Positions 1 through 10,803 of a DNA stretch of 42,815 nt are shown here, in pieces. A program made the position numbers and the translations under genes. Below the pieces are notes generated by a model. The model was not told the origin of the DNA. It saw nothing but the letters and a program-made list of their open reading frames with translations, and made no database searches. The DNA comes from Plakobranchus ocellatus (lineage: Eukaryota; Mollusca; Gastropoda; Plakobranchidae), in assembly GCA_019648995.1 (NCBI GenBank), contig BLXT01008368.1:1560103-1602917 (forward strand). Reading direction: 5' to 3'. Numbering within the stretch: position 1 is the stretch's first letter; each line of letters opens with the position of its first letter.

Positions 1-115
1 AAGCGTCAGGAGCTATCCCCATTTTTTTCATGTGCAGATGTAAAGTGTCAGGAGTTATCCCCATTTTTTTCATGTGCAGATGTAAAGCGTCAGGAGCTAT
101 CCCCATTTTTTTCAT
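1..115. repeat. 42-bp tandem repeat, about 2.7 copies, cut by window edge
   Basis: Three successive copies begin near 1, 43 and 85, each carrying the core GTCAGGAGCTATCCCC followed by a T-run and CATGTGCAGATG. The second copy differs by C-to-T changes. The array probably continues to the left of the window. It lies in an intron, or upstream, of the NCBP3-like gene and has no coding value. Confidence 0.9.
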
Positions 116-1531
116 GATGCTGGCACTCCTTTATCCTTGATAGGCTTACAAATTTCTGAACAGTAAAAACTTTATGAATTTATGATGCATGATCAGTGAA
201 AGGCTTGGGTTCTTAATGAAGAGTTGCTTATCACAAATAACTCTCATTTACTTTTATGATCCCATGCAATAAGTTTTCTTCAAAACATTTCAATAGAAAT
301 TAGTCTGCTACATGGTGGGCAACAAAAATTATTATTAGAACGGTTGATTGGTCAAAAAAATGTGCAGCTTCAAGTCCTATGATGTTCTAAAGAAGGTAAG
401 TTAGTGTTAGAAATTTGCCTTTGTTTGGAAGATAAAACTTTTTTCTTATTTGCAAAGGCCTTTTCATTTGTTCTATGTTTCAGTGGTTTTGTGAAAAAAC
501 TTGTCAGTTTAATGTCTTTATTTATTGTAGAAGCAATATTATAGATCTACATTTACTTTATAATCTGAGGCTTCTTTAACTTTGCCACTACCTTATTCAG
601 GGCAAAGAGTTTTTGTGCTATTAAAATGAATTATTATTTAGCTGGTTCCAAACAATCCTGATCAAGCTCATGCAAGTGATATGTTTCTGCTCAGTATACT
701 AAAAATCTGGTAGGCCATACGTTTTTTTCATATCTAAGATTATTTTTTTTTGAATAGCCAGTCCACAACAAGGTGATCTCAAGCTTTTGGGCCCTCGTCA
801 GGCCAGGGCTCAAACCCGCGACAGAAAGGTCCCTGCAGATTTCAGGGCGAATTTGCTAGACACTGTGCTACCAAAGCCCTTCGTTACTAAGAACAGACAA
901 AAATTAACAGTGGAATCTCCATGAGGTGTATTAAAATTGGGTTTATTGTAAGCATGGGTTACTGAAACTCTACCTATTACTGAAAAGAAATGGCATGTGG
1001 GGCTACAAGATGGGTTTACACTAAATGTTAAGCAGGAGTTGTTCATCAAAATGTATCGTGAGAGGATTCCGCCATGTTTGTATGATGAATGCCAACACTC
1101 ACAGTCACACTTTTTACATGCTGAATGGAAGCCATAAGTATATTCCTTTGTGAAGATTGTTCGGTGCCTTGTAAAGACAAGGGCTTAGTAATGTGATTGG
1201 TTACGGGATGATGACATCTATTCAAACATACTGGTAAAAAAAAAGAAGTTACAATGTATCTTGTCAAGATCTTTCAACCTGAAAATTCTTTGTATATTGG
1301 ACAAATTAATATAGTCTGAGGTAAGTGTCATATCTTATGAATAAGGTGTTGAAATAATTATTTTATGATATTATAAAAAATTTATTAAATATTTATGAAA
1401 TCCTGATTGCCATTATAACAGAAATTTCTGCAAGAAAGTAATTTATTGAATCACTTTAAATAGATGGAGAAAAAAAAACAACTTAGAAATGAAGAAACTT
1501 AAAAAAAAAAAAATATGTTCTGCATTTCCAG
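116..1531 (+). other. Intron or upstream sequence of the NCBP3-like gene, no supportable exon
   Basis: AT-rich sequence that precedes the first visible coding exon. Apart from the SINE fragment at 754-880, I see no open frame with protein-like composition. The acceptor at its right end reads TTCTGCATTTCCAG and sits just after an A-rich run. A short AG...GTAAGT bracket at 367-394 was considered as a microexon but does not fit the required phase. Confidence 0.5.
754..880 (-). mobile_element. tRNA-derived SINE copy 1 (minus orientation)
   Basis: Related to the better copy at 7314-7480. On the minus strand there is an A-box-like TAGCACAGTGT close to the right end and a B-box-like GGTTTGAGCCC about 45-50 bases further on. 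The shared body segments GATCTCA-GCTTTT and the CAGTCCACA tail follow, then a T-run on the plus strand (A-rich tail on the minus). No convincing target-site duplication was found, so the copy looks older. The minus-strand open frame over this segment is a by-product of the repeat. Confidence 0.7.
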
Positions 1532-1797
1532 AAAGAGACGTCTTCGCCAGCAAGCAACTAGAGGATCTGATGGAGATATTTTTGGCCCTGATTCAAACCC
1601 TCTTGAAGAGGAGGAGAGGATGGCGGATAAGCTTGAGGCTCCACCACCAACATCTAGGCTATCTGGCCGACTCGGTACGAGGGGATCGAGGAGGAGTGAG
1701 AGAGACGAGGAGAGGAGCAAGCTGCATGCGCTGAGAGAAGGCAAAGATCTGAGAGATTTGCTAGATGGCGATCCTACAGCTGTGAAAGATGATTCAG
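1532..1797 (+). CDS. NCBP3: NCBP3-like gene, first visible coding exon
   Basis: An internal exon that follows acceptor TTTCCAG and ends at donor CAG|GTGGCT. It enters with the third base of a codon (AGA, Arg) and exits in phase 1. The 88 or so residues are highly charged: a basic start (KRRLRQQATRG), an acidic stretch (NPLEEEERM), then SRLSGRLGTRG followed by a mixed Arg/Glu run and LRDLLDGD. The RLG motif with basic neighbours resembles the RLG repeats in the C-terminal half of animal NCBP3, although there they lie after, not before, the DSDEMDY motif. No globular domain is visible. The RNA-binding-like N-terminal part of the family must lie upstream of the window. Confidence 0.65.
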
Positions 1798-2487
1798 GTG
1801 GCTGCTTTATTTCTCATTTATTTCTCTCATATCGTCATTGAAACCACAGTGAGCTGCTCACGTTCCCTTGCATATTTCTACATTTCAATTGCTTGTGCTA
1901 AAGTTTAGAGAAGCAACTGCCCATATTACAAACCAAACGCGGATCAATACACTTTAGTATTGAGACTGTGGACAGGCCATAACAGATGCAATGTGTACAA
2001 AATCTGAACATAGGAAGTTTATCCAATTGTCCCTGTAGACCTGAAGCCTCAAACAGCAGGTAATGTTCTGAAACTCTGCTCAGAATTTCCAGAACCTAGG
2101 CCCAGGCCCAGGTCCGACATTCCATTCAAGATTTTTCACTAACATGTGCAGCATTTATTAACCAACAAGATATATAGAGTTAAAAATCAAAGCAGTGAAA
2201 TTGGTGCTTAAGCACTTGCTGCACTAGGTTATTCAATTATTTAAAATTTAATATTTTGTTCAGGAGATTTCATGATAATGTTTAAAAAAAAAAAATCACA
2301 TACCAAAGTTCCCCCTATGGATTTTAGAAACCTGCAAAACTTGGTGCTTGTCTGCAGAAATCATAAGGCACATGTTTTCTTTGCAGGAGTTTGCTCTTTG
2401 AGTTACTCAGTATGAAAAATTGTCAAAGGAATTATCTGTTTCAAAAAACACAACTTTGTATGTGTGTACCACGCTATCTGTATCAAA

Positions 2488-2835
2488 GATAACCTCATAT
2501 CTGCCTGACCAAACTCCTGGTATTTTGTCAGTATCTATTGTTTCATCTGTTGGTTCTGGCTAACACTGTAACAGTGATAACCTCATCTCTACCTGTCGAA
2601 ACTCCTGGTATTATGTCAGTATGTATTGTATTGTTTCATCTGTTAATACTGGCTAACACTGTAACAGTGATAACCTCATCTCTGCCTGTCCAAACTCGTG
2701 GTATTATGTCAGTATGTATTGTATTTTTTCATCTGTTAATACTGGCTAACACTGTAACAGAGATAACCTTATCTCTGCCTGTCCAAACTCCTGGTATTAT
2801 GTCAGTATATATTGCATTGTTTCATCTGTTAATTA
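2488..2835 (+). repeat. 93-bp tandem repeat, about 4 copies, in an NCBP3-like intron
   Basis: Copies of GATAACCTCATCTCTGCC start at 2488, 2576, 2669 and 2762, so the period is 88 and then 93. Each carries CTGGTATTATGTCAGTAT and TTTCATCTGTTA. Because 93 is a multiple of three, a 121-residue open frame runs through it, but this is an artefact of the repeat. It sits in the intron 1798-2857 and ends about 20 bases before the acceptor. Confidence 0.9.
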
Positions 2836-2857
2836 CTTGTAATTACCACATCCCCAG

Positions 2858-3026
2858 AAGTGGACAAAGCCCCAGCTGTGGATTTGGCAAAGGACTCAGA
2901 TGATGAGATGGATTATGGGGCGGAGTTGGAGAGACTGATGGCTAAGGATGAGGAGGGGCCGCCTGCCAAGAAGCGTTTTATGCGAATGCACGCAGATGAC
3001 GAGGAGATGAAGATTAGAAGCAGAAG
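2858..3026 (+). CDS. NCBP3: NCBP3-like gene, exon with the DSDDEMDY motif
   Basis: Acceptor ACATCCCCAG, donor AGAAG|GTGAGA. It enters in phase 1, forming GAA (Glu) with the previous exon, and leaves in phase 2. It encodes about 57 residues containing DSDDEMDYGAELE, then an acidic spacer, KKRFMRMHADDEE and a basic end. This is the best family evidence: vertebrate NCBP3 has a DSDEMDY-x-LEL segment followed by a KK...M...YADE segment with the same order and similar spacing. The protein is expected to be nuclear and to work with NCBP1 in mRNA cap binding and export; that role comes from the family and is not visible in this exon. Confidence 0.7.
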
Positions 3027-3574
3027 GTGAGAAAAGTAGAGTTTCATACGCCTTAGATGATGATCAAAAGCTTGTATTTTTTTACTAGTTGAATATCAAC
3101 AGACCAAAAGGAGCGGTGAAAGTGGATTTTATTTTTATGTCCGCGTGCTGGGAAATCATATGGACATTTTTCCTGCATTTGCTTGATCCAGTAGGTTCGT
3201 AAAATGTGGAAACAATTGCATACTTTTTTATTTTTAAATACGTTCAGCTTGCTGATTTTATTTAAGTCAATATTGAGGAATTAATCTGTGTCAAGTTGAC
3301 TTTACTCCTACTTCACAGGATGAAATGCTAGAGAGTAAGAATTTCAGCTTACAAATGGTGCATGGAAAATGTTTTGTTATCCATGATACATGAAGAGTGA
3401 GACGGGACAGAGATGGGGTATCTCCACGAATAAGTAGGCTCAAGTGCTTTTGAAACTGTCTCTACTTTTTTTGTAAAAAGAAAAACTATAATCCAATGTT
3501 GAATGTCAGAGCAATCTGTTTTACTCTTCTAAATATAGAAAGTTACTTATTGCCCCTGTCGACATTTATTGCAG
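3027..3574 (+). other. NCBP3-like intron, nothing else seen
   Basis: AT-rich 548-base intron between donor GTGAGA and acceptor TTTATTGCAG. I saw no repeat, RNA or extra exon in it. Confidence 0.7.
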
Positions 3575-4064
3575 ATTAAAAGCAATTACAAAAAGTTCTC
3601 CAAAGTGGCAGAAGGACTTGTATGAAGAGGAGCGAAAACTTTATAGAAGCGATGAAGAAGAGGAGGACCTAGGGTTTGCAGCACAATACGAGGAAGAAGT
3701 TGCGGCTCCAGAAGTCAGTCACAAACGGCGAGGCTATGTTGATTATGATAACGTGGAGGATGATGATCCCTTCAACTTGTTTGGAACGACCGCCCCTAAA
3801 GATTCTGCCGCTGAGTTCACTGCCAGTAGAGGATACAACAGTAATGACGAGAATGATGAAAACGAATCAGAGGATGCGTATTACGGCAGAAGTCATGGGT
3901 ATACACAGGACACTTATGACAGGAGGAGGAGAGAAAGAGATGAGTGGTCAAAGGACTCGTTGAGAGAAAGAGGAGGAGGAGCAGGAAGTGCAGCAGCTGC
4001 GGGAGGCGTAGATTTGAGAGCGAAACTGCAGGCAAAAAGAAGAGTTGGAAATAGAAATTGGTAA
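3575..4064 (+). CDS. NCBP3: NCBP3-like gene, terminal coding exon with stop
   Basis: Begins after TTTATTGCAG, completes an Arg codon and runs to a TAA at 4062-4064, about 163 residues. It starts LKAITKSSPKWQKDLYEEER, followed by acidic low-complexity sequence (SDEEEEDLG), a DYDNVEDDDPFNLFG block, an Asn/Glu-rich region, an Arg/Glu-rich region, a Gly/Ala run, and a basic end DLRAKL-QAKRR. The DLR-x-x-L followed by basic residues echoes the DIRQRLGKR-type motifs of NCBP3. It is a disordered, charged nuclear-protein tail; no catalytic residues are expected. The Arg/Glu-rich part could also fit another RNA-processing factor, so the family call rests mainly on the previous exon. Confidence 0.75.
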
Positions 4065-4390
4065 ACAAGGCTTTAAATTGAATGCAGTGTCGAAAGTAGG
4101 ATGTTATTGTTAAAAGATTCCACACAGTCAATGTTTGCATGGAGTAGTATTTGTATTGAAAGGTGAGGAGGTGATGTTTAAGTGTTTTGACTTTAGAAAA
4201 TAAGTGTAAAAGACTTGGGCTGACTGCACTGCTTTGGTTCTGAAGATGTTGTTTGCTGTTATTTATTGCATTGCCAACAGGAAAATAATTTTTTTTTCTC
4301 ACTCCTAAATGAACTATAAAGGAATTATTCCAAGGAAGTACGAAAATGTCTAATTATTCAAATACATAATAAAAAAACCCAACAAAAACC
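4065..4390 (+). other. NCBP3: Probable 3' UTR and poly(A) signal of the NCBP3-like gene
   Basis: Follows the stop directly. The first AATAAA hexamer downstream is at 4368-4373, with an A-rich run right after it, which would give a UTR of about 300 bases. The true cleavage site cannot be fixed from sequence alone. Confidence 0.45.
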
Positions 4391-7300
4391 AAATCACCCC
4401 TTTTAAAATTCAGACATAATGTTTACGGGATATGATTAGGAAAACTTCTCTTCATGAGAGGAATACTCAGCCCAGGGAGATCTGCATTTTAATTTAGAGA
4501 AATGTTCTGCATGTTGTTTTTTCAATACAACCATAGTGAAAATTGTTTAGGGTTTTTTTTTTGTTGTTTTTTTTTAATTCCTGTTCAAATTTTTGCCAAC
4601 CACATACAGTGTGTATTCTTTTGAAAGAGGAATGAACCACAAATATTTCATTTCAAAGATAGTTGCTGCTGGTGTCATTTATTTATTAACAACAGAAATA
4701 GTGTTCTACTTTGAACACTACATGAAAGAGAAAAAACAAACAACAATCTCTATAACCAGCCAGATGTTAAAAGCAAAAATACTCCATTGAATTTTTTTTT
4801 TAATATTAGCTTATTATGTTTAACTAAAGTCTGAAATTTGGGTAGTGTAAAGTGGAAAATAGGGGTCAGTTTTTATTGGTTTTTTTTTTTTTTTTTGGCG
4901 TTGGTTTTGCTAGGTTTGAATATTGTGCTACTCATGCACACAGTGTAGACATGGAGACTAAACTCCTCAAGCTGGGCTTGATCTGTGTTGCAGCTTCTTA
5001 ATGCTCATACTATTTTCAATATATGTGACATTAAAAAATCTAGGAGACTTCCTTGGTGGGTGTTATGAAGCTTGCTCTGTTTGAAATGCGTTGAGGGAAG
5101 GGGAAGAGGGGCCACAAAATTGTGCTCCTTCCCTACTGTGTGAGATGGACACTCCTGTAGCTCTTGTGAAGCTCTTTGTGCTTTGTAAGTCTCAGGTTTG
5201 TCTCCAACATTATTTGTTCAGTCCACATCTGCAGCACGGAGTCAGCAGTTCTGTATTAGATGCTTGATGGTCGCTGTTTTCCATCACTGCAAAGCTTATA
5301 AAACACAGTTTCCACCTACATGAAAGATTAAAATTGTTCATAATTTGACTAGCTCATTTGGAAGAGTCTGGAGGTTTTTTGTATTAGTTGCATCATCATC
5401 ATCATTATTATTTATTATCACGCTAGCCTCATCCGATGTATGGTAGACTGAACTTGCTTGTGCCAAAAGTTTGGCAGCAACACAGACACAAGTAAATAAT
5501 CCAGGTATCCAAAACATGTTTCTCATAAATATTGTGGCATACTTCTTATTAAATAGTCTCTTTTTCATAATTTTCTTCCAAATCTTGGGGTTATGGAGAA
5601 AATTTTGTATGTTTTCCAACATCGTTCAGACATGGTTTGAAAGTGTAATAATATGATGGCTTTCACATCTTTTTTTTAAAACTGTTGTATAAATGACCAT
5701 ATTAATTGATACTGATGAAGTTATTGTATAGTGTTGTGCATTTAAAATCAGGATGATTTATTAAAACAACTACGTGGATCATACAAATATCTTGATGCTT
5801 TTGGTTTTTTTTTCTTTTTTGCAATTTGTTACAGCGAAATGTAATTGAAAAGAATTGAAGTGAAGGTTTCAAGTTGGAACTTCCGTTTGTTTGACATTCA
5901 TGTATTTTAAAGGTTTTTAAATGTGCAGTCTTACCACAAAGTAAGAGGAAAAAAAAAAAAACAAGTGGATAAACAGCAGTGTATGGTGAAACTTGGTAAT
6001 AGGGATGACTCTTGTTCTTAATGTAAAATGTTGTTATAGCAAGGGTTTTTGTTATTCCCAGAAAATTGATGAAAGAGGATTTTTTTGCAATCAATCGAGT
6101 GAATACTAATAGATAACACTGTTAACACCAATCATTTTCATGGTTACCTCCCATTTATGAGTGAGGTGTCAAGACGAGCATAAGATTAGTAATGATCGTA
6201 TCCCTTTTATTTATCGATGCAGTTACAGTAGTGTAGAGAATGTCTAGCCCAGATCAAGTAATTAACAGGTATTGGAAAGGGGAGAAGGGTAATGAATACA
6301 CTCGATCTGTGATGATTGGCTAAGTGCTGTGCTTGGTGGATGCTCCCCAACACTCCCTCTCTCACTCTAGCCCGTGGACGTAGACCTAGTGATTCACCAC
6401 CATGTTACTTCACTTTCCTCACCCAGTCAACACATCAACAGCTCATCCCTATTCCAAGTGTTCAGTAGCTTTTTTTCCCCACTCCCATATCACTTTATCA
6501 CAAGGTCAGGAGACAGGGTGGGTTTACAATCTCTGCTGTATGATCGTGATGTCTACACAAAGCATGTGCCACACACACGGCGCTTTGGCCCACGTGCTGA
6601 GTAATCATAAATTCTATGGCCTAAATGAAGATAAAAACGGGAGTGTTCAAATCTTTTGTTATTCTGAAGCAATAGTTGTTCTTAAGTTAATATCATTAAA
6701 AATGGGTTCCACTGTACACGGTTTTAGAGACAACCAGCCTGCCGTTTCCATAAAACAGGTGACTCTCTCGAAAAGTAACATAAAATAAAGTCTCCAGGAT
6801 TACACTTTGGATGGTTGTTTCCCAGGTTACAACTATACAAGCCTAGTTGGGATCATCCAAGTCAGTAACCAGCCCAAGAGGAAACAAATTAGACCCAAAA
6901 ACAGTACAAACAAAAATGCTTACTTGCTGATCATATTGACAGACTTTTTTTCCATCAACAGATTCCGTTAACTCTTTTACACCTAAACTCAACATTGCTA
7001 GTATATTGTAGATCTAAAAATTGTGGAAATGAAGTTATTGTCGCATTTCTTCAGGGGATCCTAATCAGGTAGTAAATGCTCAGTACATCAATAGGCAAAA
7101 GGGTTAACACAAATTCTACCTCCACTTAGTATAGTCTACATGGCTGTTGTTAGGCAACACTCAGCCTTTCAGTTTAACAACAAAAAAAAAATCACTATCC
7201 TTAGCCTTGCCCGATACCATCTTCAGGCAGAGCAGCGGCTCTGGCCCTTTTGGTGAAGAAAGCTGAGTTTCTGGGTCTTCTGTACTTTAGATCGAGGAAA

Positions 7301-7313
7301 CCTCCAGAGTAGG
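7301..7313 (+). repeat. Left target-site duplication of SINE copy 2
   Basis: CCTCCAGAGTAGG here is repeated exactly at 7481-7493, on the two sides of the SINE body. A perfect 13-bp duplication is typical of insertion by LINE machinery. Confidence 0.9.
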
Positions 7314-7480
7314 GTTTTTGGGTTTTTGTATATATAGCCAGTCCACAAGGTGATCTCAGGCTTTTAGTTTTAGACCCTCTGTCAGGCCGGGGGCTGATGG
7401 CAGGGCTCAAACCCGCGACAGAAGTTTCCCTGCAAATCTCAGGGAGGACTCACATTCAAGCCACTGTGCCACCAACGCCC
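7314..7480 (-). mobile_element. tRNA-derived SINE copy 2, complete, with TSD
   Basis: 167 bases read on the minus strand from 7480. A tRNA-like head starts GGGCGTTGGTGGCACAGTGG and holds an A box (TGGCACAGTGG). A B box (GGTTTGAGCCC) follows about 50 bases later, then a tRNA-unrelated body with a short CCTGACAGAGGG segment and CAGTCCACA, and an A-rich tail (plus strand GTTTTTGGGTTTTTGTATATATA). It is flanked by the 13-bp duplication at 7301-7313 and 7481-7493. The tail has a simple repeat form rather than pure A. A 69-residue minus frame inside it is not a gene. Confidence 0.9.
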
Positions 7481-7493
7481 CCTCCAGAGTAGG
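7481..7493 (+). repeat. Right target-site duplication of SINE copy 2
   Basis: Exact match of CCTCCAGAGTAGG to 7301-7313. It lies at the tRNA-head end of the element. Confidence 0.9.
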
Positions 7494-10400
7494 AGCTGAG
7501 TGAGATATGCAAGACTGGATCTCTGTCGTGATCATTCTTTGAGGGCTTTATAGTTATAGAATTAATGCTGTGGTTTATGTCTCTTTACCTTTTAACATTC
7601 TGACCTTTATTTCTTTTAAGTCTTTATGATGTTAAAGGTTGGATGGTTAATGATAAAAAAGTCAAAGCAACATCTTTTAACGAATTAGAATTTTTAAAAA
7701 TCTGTTGAATTTTATGTAAAACTAATCTAATTATGAATTTTTTTTCTGATGCATTTACAATGTACTGTACTATGCACATGGGGTTGTTAGACAGTTATTG
7801 AATTCATCTTTTATTTTATTTTTTTTTTGCGGCCTTCATTTTTGTCGAAGCACTGTCTACCCAGTTGTTGCTTGATGGAGCAGAAGATAATGCTTTTTGG
7901 CCTTGCAAGGAGATGGAACTAAAGTAAAAAGCCTCATTTTGTGTTTTGTTCACCAAGTTTCCCTATTTAGCCCACACTTTCAAACATTATTGTATTATAC
8001 TTGACATTTGTTTGAACATAAATCTGGGCCTTGGAATGTTGGATATATAATGGATAAAAAGGTTTTTTGACCACAGCATAACATCTCATTAGTTTTTTGA
8101 GGACGTTTGCTCCCGTCAAGCAAATGCTTTAATTCTGTTGTTTCTAAATATTTCAATTTGAAGGGCCATCACAAAATGTGATGTTTCGTGGCAGAAATGG
8201 TATATTTGTATCTATATAGATATACGATACTTTTCAGAGAGGATTTCCCAACAGTGTGAAAATTGTATCAAGAGTTGTCTTTATGATGGTGATTTGCTTG
8301 AATCACCACAACCGTACCTGTATTTACGCCCCCTTTTTTTTCCCCCAACACAAAACATCCCATTTTGTGGTAACATGACATAAATAACCATTTTAACTTC
8401 TCAATTTTGGAGCACAGAAATAACTGAAACTATTCAAAGAGTTTTTAGGTGCACACTTTATATATCTGTCTCTACCAAACAAAATTAAGGATGATGTATA
8501 ATTTGCCCTCTCTGTTTTGGGGCACAAACCTTTAAGCCAAAATATGTGATATAAAGTTTCCGTAAGTGCTAATTTTCCTTATTCAACTTGCATTGTGTTA
8601 AAATGTGCGTGACTCTATAGAAAGGATTCACTTGCACGAATTACAAAAATTCAATTGTGACAACTGAGTCTAAGCTTTTCAATTTGTCAGCTGTGAATCT
8701 AGATGTTTTTGCTATGCACTCTTGTGAAAAATGTCTCTACAATTAGGGTAAAGTACATGTATCTCAGCAGGATTTTAGAAATTTGAAATGATTCATTTGA
8801 CAGCAAGTGGTAAAGCATAACGGACTAAAGTTGCGAGAGATACTTAAAAAAATAAATTCTTTGCATATCTCGAAAGGATAATTAATATAAATCCCAATTT
8901 TGTAGCGTGCTCAAAGCACCATTTTTTATACCTTTGACCGTTTTCAAACTTTCTGTATTTTATCTTCTGAAACAATTCCTGACAAATCATTTCATATGAA
9001 ATGGGTCACAAATAAATTCACATACATATAATACAATATTATTTTTCACAAACTTGCATTTCCCGCAGTCAAAAGTGATTGCACGCTTTCATGACAAGAA
9101 AACAAAGAAAAACAAAATCTAAAAATTCCAAAAGAATTTTTTATAGTTCATTTTATGCTCAAGTTGTATGATAAAGACAATTTTGCTGTATAGTGTATTA
9201 GTTTCTGAAAACCAAGCATGTTTATTTTGTAATGGAAGTTTGCGTTACAAAAATTGGAAATGCATAGAATAAGATTTCAAAATATGAAGGAAAGGTATAT
9301 GAAGATAGTGATGATGACAGTTTATGTGATAAGAAAAATGATGCTGAATTATAATTCTTAACCACGGACAAGAACAATGAAAAAATATTCTGAAAGAACA
9401 CCAGAATTTATTCTCTAGGCCTGATGGTAATATTTTATACATTTCAATAGACAATCAATTTTTTAGCTGTGGAAAAAAATCTGGCTATCGCCTTACTTGA
9501 AATGAAACTAGAGAAAAACATTTGAATTTGTTTTTGTTTTCTTAACGTATACATTGCAGTACAGTACAAATGCTGAAATTTTTTTTCTTTTAACAGTCTA
9601 ACACAAACTTTAGAAGAGTTTGTAGAAAGACTCTTTTGCATAAGGATTTCAGCGATATAGGAAAAGGAAAGAGAACATTTCTCAAGGACTGCAAAAGTGC
9701 AAGTGGAAATGGCTAGAAATGTAAGTTTTTAAAATATCCAAATGTCAAGAACAAGGAGACAAAATACAGAAAGTAGGCTCAACTATTTCAACACTAATAG
9801 TACATTAACCCTCGGCCAACCCTTAGTTTATATAGATAAAATGACAGACGTTGAGAAAGACTAGAGTTATAGCATAGCATATGGCACACAGATACATTTT
9901 ATGTCAAACTGATTTTTTTTAAATCCACATAAACTGCAGCTCAAAATGATTTTAAGAAATTTAAAATACCTCGAAATGCTTAGAACACTTAATGACAATT
10001 TGCCCCTCAACTTCACCTACAGCACCTATTTGTGCCTGACTAAAGTCCAATTTTTTTCCCTTTTACACCCACATACTTTTTCACACTAAGGTACCTCTTT
10101 CAGATAATTACGGTCTCCAAGATTTTATGGTTCGGCAAAACAATGAGGATTTTTGTTTGGTGTTTGCTTCCTAAATATCAGCCCATGAGCATATTATGCA
10201 TTTTTTGATTAAAGTAACCTACTGTCCGAACTTGGGGATCTTGATATATTAATAAGAAATGGATTATATGTTTTCTCCTGTCCAGTTCGAATAGATAAAG
10301 TTTGATAATCTGATGGTGATAAAGTAGACTCAAACAGAAGTGAAAGCTGGCCAGTTTATGCAAAATTTAAAGCTCCAGATGATGAAGCAAATCAAGCTTT

Positions 10401-10742
10401 GATGCAGTGCAATAAGTAGGAAATCTAAAAAAAAAAATACTTCTAGACTGCTACAACAATAACAAATGAAACAGATTTCCTTAGTTGAAGCATTAATGGC
10501 ACATAACCTTGAACAGACCCAGCACCATAGCAGCTTCTAATCTAAGTTCTAATATCAAAACATCAAAGTATAGATTGGTAAAGAAATATGAGAAAAGGAG
10601 GCATGAATTTTAAAAAAATTGTAAAAATTCAGGTTCTTTCGCAGAGCAAACCCATCAAGCTAGCAAATGAACAACAGATTGGCTGCATTGTGTTGTATTA
10701 GTACATACGTTATCTTCATTTCTTTGAAAAATTACAAATATT

Positions 10743-10748
10743 TTTATT
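10743..10748 (-). promoter_or_regulatory. Possible poly(A) signal of the CBM14-LamG gene
   Basis: TTTATT on the plus strand reads AATAAA on the minus, 29 bases after the stop codon. This is unusually close, so a later signal (for example TTTATT near 9406 or 9220) may be the real one. Confidence 0.25.
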
Positions 10749-10776
10749 CTATTTCAGTTTGACATTTCCAAGTCGT

Positions 10777-10803
10777 TCACGGCGAGCATCTCCACACTCT
10801 TAC
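10777..10803 (-). CDS. Exon 34: end of LamG domain and stop codon
   Basis: After CCCTTTCAG it reads VRVWRCSP and TGA (10779-10777). Joined to the previous exon it gives GLMDDVRVWRC, the usual closing strand of LamG/concanavalin-type domains, where MDDVR is followed by an aromatic. The Cys probably pairs with the Cys in exon 33 or 29. A second AG five bases further in (GTAAG|AGTG) would also be phase 0 and would end in a different tail of 14 residues, SVEMLAVNDLEMSN; the first site fits the family better. Confidence 0.8.
   Translation of the reverse strand, partial: VRVWRCSP

Larger units (their letters stand above)
4391..10742. other. Intergenic region between two convergent genes
   Basis: AT-rich, with many poly-A and poly-T tracts (for example the T-run around 4880-4897). 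The only clear feature is the SINE at 7314-7480. Open frames of 60-160 residues occur on both strands but have no compositional or motif support, including two overlapping plus frames at 6374-6788. Part of it must be 3' UTR of the two flanking genes. A small unrecognised noncoding RNA cannot be excluded. Confidence 0.5.

Noticed and set aside
367-394. Possible 28-base microexon of the NCBP3-like gene between an AG and GTAAGT
   Set aside because: The frame that joins correctly to the next exon contains TAA. The open frame (FKSYDVLKK) would need a different phase, and the acceptor has an A-rich, not pyrimidine-rich, tract.
2538-2903. 121-residue plus-strand open frame with repeated segments
   Set aside because: It is produced by the 93-bp intronic tandem repeat and crosses a well-supported splice acceptor in another frame.
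3817-4302. 161-residue minus-strand open frame
   Set aside because: Antisense shadow of the acidic and Arg-rich terminal exon of the NCBP3-like gene.
5702-6094. 130-residue minus-strand open frame
   Set aside because: Low-complexity Lys/Phe/Asn composition, poly-T derived, with no splice or promoter context and no recognisable motif.
6374-6788. Two overlapping plus-strand frames of 76 and 128 residues
   Set aside because: No motif, no conserved composition, and the two frames compete. Nothing indicates which, if any, is translated.
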